This document shows, in pieces, positions 1 to 9,000 of a DNA stretch of 64,000 nt. Within the stretch, counting starts at the first letter, position 1, and every line of letters begins with the position of its first letter. The stretch is from the NCBI GenBank assembly GCA_001695595.3, contig MBPM02000037.1:372001-436000 (forward strand), given 5' to 3'. Source of the stretch: Plasmopara viticola (taxonomy: Eukaryota > Oomycota > Peronosporomycetes > Peronosporales > Peronosporaceae). A program made the position numbers and the translations under genes. Under the pieces are notes generated by a model, which was not told where the DNA came from, ran no database searches, and saw only the letters and a list, made by a program, of their open reading frames with translations.

Positions 1-1
1 A

Positions 2-3000
2 GCCGTGGCCCGTGCGTTGGACGACGAAGATGATCATGGTCACTCCTTACGACTACAAGGTCGACTCATGCAGATTGACAAGGCAAGTGGCGATCTTGTC
101 GTCAATTTCAGCGAGTTCCTCGTCACGCTGCTTCGGGACGTGCGTCAACTCACGGAATTATCGTGTCAACAAGGCACGCCACCGACGGAAGCGTGGGTTC
201 CCTCGCGTGTTTGTCAAGTCGCGGCAGAGGCTGAGAAATACTACCGGTTTGGCGTCACGTTGCAAAAGGTGGCCAACTTTTACAATAGTATTGACGCCCA
301 AATGATCGACGAGCAGAAACCCATGCTCCTCGATGCGTTGCTGGCGTTTGAAGAGGCAGTGAAACGCCCAGGCCTTGCACCGACTCAGACGTTGCAAGCC
401 AAGGGCAAGGAGGTGACGTGGGCGAATCTCGACGAGTGTGATGAATACGTGCGTCAGTTACAGACGGCCGCCGATCGCCTGGCAGCCGAGAATCGACGCT
501 TGAAACGTGCGCATGAGCGATTGGGGCACGAGTTGGTGGGCCTGATGGACGTGGACTTGCTGCGCTTTCCGCAAAAGTGGAAAGAGCGCTGGGACGAGAT
601 CAAACGCAACGCACAGGTCATCACGCGGAAGCAAGACGCTGCCCGCAGTGCCAAGTGGTACCTGTTCTGGGACCATCAAGTGTACAAGGTGCTGGAAGCT
701 GGCTACCAATTGGGGCTGGAAATGCTCACTGAAAACCTGCCCGAGATCAAGGAAATCAAGACAGAGGTGCAGTTCCCAACGGCAACGACTGCGGCGGTGG
801 CAAGGAGCGCCCTGTTGGTGTTGAAACCGCCGGTGGAAGAAGTGCGTACGACGTATTACAAGGCCATGAAAAAGTTTGTGGCGCGACCGATCAAGTTTGG
901 CGGCTTTGCGAATTCGTCCGTCTATTCAGCCATGTGCGATGCGAACGCACGGAATCTTGTCCGGGTCTATGAAACGTGTGAGCGCTTATTTACTCGGGTA
1001 GAAGGATTGATGACAGAGTATGAACATTGGGGTTTCTTGGCACGCATTGGAGCCGGTGGCACGATCGACTTGGATAGTATGATGGAGACGACGTTACAGG
1101 AACCCGTGGATTGGGAGCTTAACTTCAAGACGATTCGTACAAAACGGAAAGAGAGTGAAAAGATCCCCGACGCGGTTCGCGTGGATTGTATCCACGTGTC
1201 GTTCGTACCGTTCAAGCGTTCCTTGGACGAATACTTGCACCGCTTTACCGACGCGTTGCTCTTATCGTTACGCAAGAGTACCCTGCTCCACATTCGAGTG
1301 GTAGAAGACTTTATTGACGCTGCCATGGAAACGTTAAATAAGCGTCCGCACTCTATCGATGAAATCAGTATCGCGCAAATCGAGTGGAAAGACATTGACG
1401 GTCGGAAAGGAGACATGCAAGTGCAGTTTCAAAAAGCCGAGAAGAAAAAGACCTTGTTACTCGCCGTGTTGGGTGGTGGGAGCAGTGCTGGAATGAGTGG
1501 CGCAAGTCTCGATACCAGTGAAGTCGAAAGTCGCCTCGCCCAGCTGCCAACGCGGTGGGAGAACTTTGACATTGCTCTGGAAGCTTTCAACGACATGATT
1601 GACGATCAGCGCGAGAGTCTCAAGGGGGAGATTGAGACGCACGTAGTCGACTGCAACATTGAGATTGATAAATTACGCGAGCAGTGGCGAGCAAAGCGGC
1701 CAGTCGAGATCTTGTCCTGGGACGATGAAACCCTGGACAAAGTGTACACTGCCATGCACGAATGGCGTCGACGAATGGATGAGATCAAGACGAAGAGCGG
1801 GACGTTAAGTTCGAATTGCGCGGCGTTTTCAATGCCGGAACCCCTGTTTGACGGGCTTGCAGTCCTTGACGACGACATCACCAAGTTGGAGCGGAATTGG
1901 GACACGTATCGTCAGTTTCGAGCAGAAGTACAAGCTCTCGCAGTCCAAGACTGGTTTGCGTTCTGCGTCAATATGTTTGCACTGACCGACACGGCTCAAA
2001 AGTGGGCAGAGATCGTCAAGGAACAAGCCGCGCAAGCGTCTGAACGGACCCCTGTGGTCGACCAGATTGTCGACTTTCATGCCAATGTCAAGCGCGCTAT
2101 GCCGACGCTCAAGCTCTGTCGTGGGGAACCGTTTAAAGACGATCATTGGACGCAACTTTTTCGAAAGTTGGGGTTCCCACGCAGTGTCGACAAGAACAAT
2201 CTCGTCGTCCAGCACTTTATCGATGCTTTTCCCATCCTCGAATTGCCGGCTACCCTTCAATTTGTCAAAGTGCTGCACGCTCGAGCACAAGGAGAAGTGA
2301 CGATTCGGGATGCGTTGCAAGAGCTTCGAGCGTGGACCGAGACGGCCGAACTCGCGCTACTGGCCCATGAACACGACGGACGGCGGGTCGCAATCATTAA
2401 AGAGTGGAAGGAATTAACCCTTGCATTGGGCGACAACCAGTCACTACTCGCTTCGTTGAAAGAGTCGCAATTTTTCAAACCTTTTGAGGTCGAAGCTAGG
2501 CAGTATGAGATTAAAATGAGTACGTTGGACCAAGTGCTGAGTGGGTTGAACACGATCCAACGGAAATGGGTCTTTCTAGAGCCAATATTTGCCAAAGGGG
2601 CCTTACCTTCCGAACAAAGCCGGTTTCGTCGCGTGGACGAAGAATTTATCGATATCATGGGGTCGATTGAACGCGACCCGAAGCTATTTAACCTTGCCGA
2701 TGAGATGGTGTTCCCTCAATTAGTCGACCGTTTGACAACGATGGTGGATCAATTAGAACGGTGCCAGAAAGCTCTGGCCGATTTCTTAGAGGAAAAACGG
2801 TCACGGATGCCGCGCTTTTATTTTATTGGAGACGAAGATTTACTTGAAATCCTCGGGCAAGCGCAAAATCCCGCAGTGATTCAAACGCACTTGAAAAAGC
2901 TGTACCAAGGCGTGTATCGTGTAGAATTCTCTGAGAAGCAGGATCAAATTGTGGCCATGATGAGTGCAGCCGGGGAACGCGTCGATCTGCACACGCCTGT

Positions 3001-6000
3001 CGCGGTGACGAGCAATGTCGAGGAATGGCTCGAGACGTTTACCGAAGAAATGCGTCGTACCATTCGCACGCTCACTGCGCAATGCGTTGACACGCGTGCA
3101 CCCGACTACCACGCGTTTCCGTGTCAAGTCTTGTGTCTGACTGAACAAATTCGCTTTTGCGCACAAGTTGAAGCAGCTATCAAAAGCGGCCAAGTGCAAG
3201 ATTTGAAGCGAACGTTGCAAGACACTTTGCGAGCACTGACGTCGTTGGATCTAAGCACGGAAGGGCTTTTGAGCCTCAAGGTCAAAGCGTTGGTGCTGGA
3301 TTTAGTCCATCATATTGCCGTTTGTGACGAGCTTTTAGGCGCAACTTGTCGCTCGATCAATGAGTGGATCTGGCAAAAGCAACTTCGGTTTTATCTTGAT
3401 ACGCGCAAGACGGGCAACGGTTCATCCCCACCGTGTTTGATTCGGATGAATGATGCCGAGTTCGCGTATACGTACGAGTACCAAGGCAACGCACCCAAGT
3501 TGGTGCATACACCACTCACAGACAAGTGTTATCTGACGCTGACGCAAGGCATGCACATGGGGTTTGGTGGCAACCCGTACGGTCCAGCTGGGACCGGGAA
3601 GACCGAGTCGGTGAAAGCGTTAGGAGGGCAATTTGGACGCCAAGTGTTGGTGTTTAACTGCGATGAAGGGATTGATTTTCAGTCCATGGGACGCATTTTC
3701 ATCGGGCTCGTCAAGTGTGGGGCGTGGGGCTGTTTTGACGAGTTTAATCGGTTGAAAGAGGACCAATTGTCGGCCATTTCGCAGCAGATTCAAGTCATTC
3801 AAGACGCAATCAAAGAGAAGACAGGGACGATTCAACTGTTAAATCGATCCGTGGACGTCGATTTCAATGCTGGGATCTTTGTGACGCTCAATCCTGCTGG
3901 AAAAGGATATGGAGGACGCTCGAAACTGCCAGATAATCTCAAAGCGCTCTTCCGTCCTGTAGCCATGGGGCGTCCGGATAATAACCTGATTGCCGAGGTA
4001 ATTTTGTACTCGGAGGGCTTCAGTGAAGCCAAAGATATTGCGTCCAAGGTCGTTTCGCTCTATTCCTTGTCGGGACAATTATTATCCCAGCAACAACATT
4101 ACGATTGGGGCTTGCGGGCTCTAAAAGCAGTGTTGAATACGGCTGGCAAACTGTTACAAGCTGAGAAGAAGGACCGAGTGACAGGGACTGGAAACGTCAA
4201 TGGACAAGAAGCAGCCAAGTCGATCGATCCGAAACCAGTGAGAATGACAACGGCTGAAGAGACGGAGGTTTTGATCAAAGCCGTCCGCATCAATACGCTC
4301 TCAAAACTCACATTTGTCGACTCGACGCGTTTCTTAGCCCTGATTGGCGACGTCTTTCCTGGTGTCGAGTCGGCTGACTCAGCGGGAGGGGCTCTAGAAG
4401 ACGCGATCCGCAACGTCATGACGAGTAAACCGTTTTTTCTTCAAGTGGACGACTTGCAGATTCGCAAGATGCTTCAGTTGAAAGAGTCGCTTGATCAACG
4501 GATGGGTTGTGTCGTCGTCGGCCCGTCAGGGAGTGGCAAATCGACCGTTTGGCGCGTGTTGCAACAAGCGTTGATTCAATGTGGTCAAGTCGTCAAGATT
4601 CACGTCATGAATCCAAAATCCATGGTGCGTGACCGGTTGCTTGGCCACATGGACTTGGATACACGAGAATGGGAAGACGGGGTGCTCACGGCGGCTGCGC
4701 GCCAAGTTGTCAAGGAGCCCGAGCATGTTCGTTCGTGGATCGTTTGTGACGGCGACGTCGATCCAGAATGGATCGAGTCGTTAAACTCCGTCTTGGATGA
4801 CAATCATCTGCTCACGCTCCCGAATGGGGAGCGCATTAACTTTGGTCCGAACGTTAATTTTGTCTTTGAGACGCACGATTTGCGCTTTGCGTCTCCTGCG
4901 ACGATTTCTCGCATGGGAATGATCTTTCTGTCGGACGAAGACATGGCGATCGAACGGCTTGTGACAAAGTGGCTGCTTACGCTGCCAGCCCCGGTCGATC
5001 CAAGTTCTCGAAACACACGAGACGCATTGAAACAATGGATTGATGAACTGTTTACTCGAGGCATGGAAGAGTTGCACAAGTATAAAGTGATTGTAGCGAC
5101 TACGACAGTTGGTACAATCATGAACGGATTGAGTCACGTAGCGACTGCGACGACGCGATCTGAGTTTGTCTGTGCCATGATTCGTGGCTTAGGAGCCAAC
5201 TTGGCGACGGCCGCTCGTACCTCGTTTGCAAAATCGCTCTTTATGATGGCCAATGAACGTCCACCGGACCTGAATGCTCCGCTGGACTGTTACTGTCAAG
5301 GCTCAACCTTTTACACGTACGAGAATAAACGCGACACGTTTGGAGCAATGGATGGGAAAATGGACCGCAAAGACTTGACGACGAATGGAATGGATGCCGT
5401 CGTACCAACTGTCAGTGTGCAGCGCGATTTGAAGCTGATTGAACCGTGGGTGGACAAGATGGAGCCGTTCATCCTCGTGGGACCTGAAGGAAGTGGCAAG
5501 AACATGTTGATCCGGCAAGCGTTTAAGAACGTCAAGAACGTCACGGTCTCGGTTCTCCACTGCAATGCCCAGACCACCGCCGATCACGTGATTCACAAGA
5601 TTGCGCAATGTTGTTCCCTCTTTTCCACTCCAACCGGGCGCGTGTATCGTCCTCGTGACGCAGAGCGTCTTGTACTCTATCTCAAGGACATTAATCTACC
5701 CAAGCCAGACCAGTACGACACGTGTATGTTGATTGCTTTCTTGCAACAATTAGTCACGTTCAACGGCTTTTACGATCAACATTTGGAATTTCTGGGTGTT
5801 GAAAAGATCCAACTCGTGGCGTCCATGAATGCTGCAACGACCGTGGGGCGGCATCCACTGTCCACCCGCTTTACTGCCATAGTCAAGGTTGCGTACATGG
5901 ATTACCCGTCCACGGACGAGCTTGCAATAGTATATTCTACCTTTCTAGAAGGTGTCTTTGATCCTTCCAACACACCGCTTCTACCGTCCACGTGGCGGGA

Positions 6001-9000
6001 GGCCAGTAATCGCGATCGGCTTGCAAAAAGTATGGTCGAAGTCTACGACACGGTCAAGACGAAATTTTCCGTCGATGAACAGCGCCATTATCTCTTTACG
6101 CCGCGAGACCTCACCAAGTGGATCTTTGCGCTCACGCGGTACGATCTCGAACACGAAAATGTGCTCGATGCTTTGGCTTACGAAGCGTGTCGCCTCTTTC
6201 GTGACCGGCTCGTCGACCACGACGCCAGAGTTAAATTTGATGGCATTCTAAACAGCGTATGGAAGCAGCAGTGGCGGCACGCTCCCAAGCTGCAAAACGC
6301 GTACTTTAGTTCACTCCATTGTCGATCGGTTGGAGCTGAAGCTGGTAGTACTGTTTTGACCGCAGCGCCACTCCAACGGATCACAAGTGACGACTTTTCG
6401 CAAGTCGTAGCGCAGGGTATGGTGCTCTATGAACGCGAAGAGAAGGAGCTCCGTATGCTGCTGTTTGATGAGATTCTTGAACACTTGGCAATTGTCGAGC
6501 GTGTCTTGTCTGAACCTGGTGGCTCACTGCTTTTAGTCGGCAACTCTGGCGTCGGTCGCCGCTCTGCCACAACGTTAATCTCGTACATGCTAAACTACAC
6601 CATGTTTTCACCCAGTCTCACGCGACAGTACGATGCAACTAGCTTTCGTACGGATCTCAAATCGTTGCTTGTCAAGGCGGGCGTGGAAGGACAACACCAT
6701 GTGCTTTACTTGGAGGACCATCACTTTACGCAAGATGCCATTTTGGAACTTACAAACTCGCTGTTGAGTTCGGGGGAAGTGCCTGGACTGTACACGCACG
6801 AGGAGATTGAGCCACAAATTGCACCGCTCAAAGAACTCATGCTCGAAAGCATTGGCGCGACGGGACAGGAGCAAATTCGAACTGTCTATGACTTTTTCGT
6901 GTCTCGTGTCCGGCAGTTTGTCCACATTGTGCTTGGAATGGACGCTCGAAACCCGAGCTTTGTACTGCGTTGTGAAAGCAACCCCGCGTTCTACACACGC
7001 TGTGCTATTGTCTGGATGGGTGAGTGGACCACGAGCAGCATGGCACGTGTTCCAGAAATGCTGTTGACTGGCTCAGAACTGGCAAACAGCTTGATGAAAA
7101 CGACGCCTTTCATCACTAGTCTGTACGCGAGCTGCAAAGAATTCGGTGCCACGCCACGAGAATTTATCTGCTTTCTTGGTACGTGGCGCACATTGTTTGA
7201 CGCAAAGTGCAAGCAAATTGTACAGGAGATTCGGCACTTGAAAAGCGGTTTGGGTAAACTGGAAGAGGCCAGTGTGACCGTGGACGAATTAAGTCGGAAC
7301 GCCGTGCTCAAGAAGAAAGACTTGAGTGCTGCGCAAATCGCAGCGGATGAAGCAATGAAGGAGATTACGAACGCGTTGGATCGTGCAGCGACGAATCGTC
7401 GGGAGGTGGAAGACCTGACGAAACAGCTTGCGAAGGCAGAGACGGCTACGAATGCTCGAAAACGCGAGATTGAGCAGGAATTGAGTGAAATCACGCCGAT
7501 TTTGCAGACAGCCATGGAAGCAGTTGGGAATATCAAAAGCGATAATCTCAACGAGATTCGGTCGTTAAAGATGCCTCCAGAGCCCATACACGACGTGCTT
7601 TCGGCTGTACTGATGCTGTTAGGTATCCAGGATACGTCGTGGAATTCCATGAAAAAGTTTCTTGGGAATCGTGGAGTTAAGGAAGATATTCTCAATTATG
7701 ACGCACATCGAATCACACCTGAGATTTCAAAGACCGTCACGAAGCTCGTGAGGAGTAAAGCTTCATCGTTTGATCATGAAACAATCTACCGAGTGAGCGT
7801 CGCTGCTGCCCCATTAGCCACGTGGGTCAAGGCCAATCTCAAGTACTCGATGGTACTCAACAAAATTGAGCCCCTTGAAGTGGATCTAGCCGAGGCGAAG
7901 AAGGCACTTGAAGCGTCTCAACAGCGTCTTTTACAGTGTGAAAGTGAGCTCAAAAAGATCGATGTTACCGTGGATCAAATGAAGATTCAGTTTGGGGAAA
8001 AGACAAAAGAAGCCGAGATCCTGCGCGTGAATCTAGAACAAGCACAAAGTACGTTGAATAAGGCACAAGGCCTACTGGGTAAATTGGGTGGTGAGAAACA
8101 CCGGTGGTCGGAACAGGTAAAGGAGCTGGAAAATCGGTTGACCGATTTGCCAGTGCGCATGTTGTTGGCTGCTGCCTTTACAACATTTCTTGGCAAGTGC
8201 TCGGAAGACGCTCGTCAACGGGTTGTGAAAGAATGGGAGCGTGATCTTTTGGAGCAAACGTGCGCATCTACGAATCGTCTTCACTTTGATTACCGCAAAG
8301 TCCTGAGTTCAGAGAGCGAACTACTTACGTGGAAAGGGATGGGATTGCCTTCGGATAACTTGTCAATGGAAAACGCACTCATCATTTCGAAGCTAAGCGA
8401 AGAGCGCTGTCCGTTTATCATTGACCCCGCAAGCGCTTGCACTACGTGGTTACAAGCTGAACTTGCAAAAGATACCACACGTCCTCTCTCGATTGTTCAA
8501 TCCCAAGACGCTCGCTTTGTCAACATTGTCGAACAAGCTGTCCGCTTTGGACGAACTCTTGTCGTGCTGGAAGTTGACAATGTCGAGCCGTATCTGTACC
8601 CGTTGGTTCGGAAAGATCTAGTGCATCAGGGTCCACGGTTTGTCGTAGCTTTGGGGGACAAAGTGATTGATTATAACGAGAACTTTCGACTGTATCTAGT
8701 TACTCGTAATCCCTCACCTCTGCTTGCTCCAGACGCTATGGCAATCGTTAACGTAGTCAACTTTACCGTCACGAAATCAGGATTAGAAGGCCAGCTCCTT
8801 GGTGTGACTATTCAACATGAACAGCCGGAACTGGAACAAGAAAAAAGTGAGTTGTTACGGCAAGAAGAAGAGTGCAAAGTGCAATTGGCAGCTTTAGAGA
8901 AACAACTGGTGGAGGCTCTGGCAACGTCGGAGGGAGATATATTGGAGAATACCATCCTGGTCGAGTCTCTGACCAAGACCAAAGCCACGAGTGCGGAGAT

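Noticed and set aside
6991..7695. 234-codon minus-strand frame inside the dynein gene
   Set aside because: Antisense shadow of a clearly conserved coding frame; serine-rich composition arises from the complement of the stalk codons.
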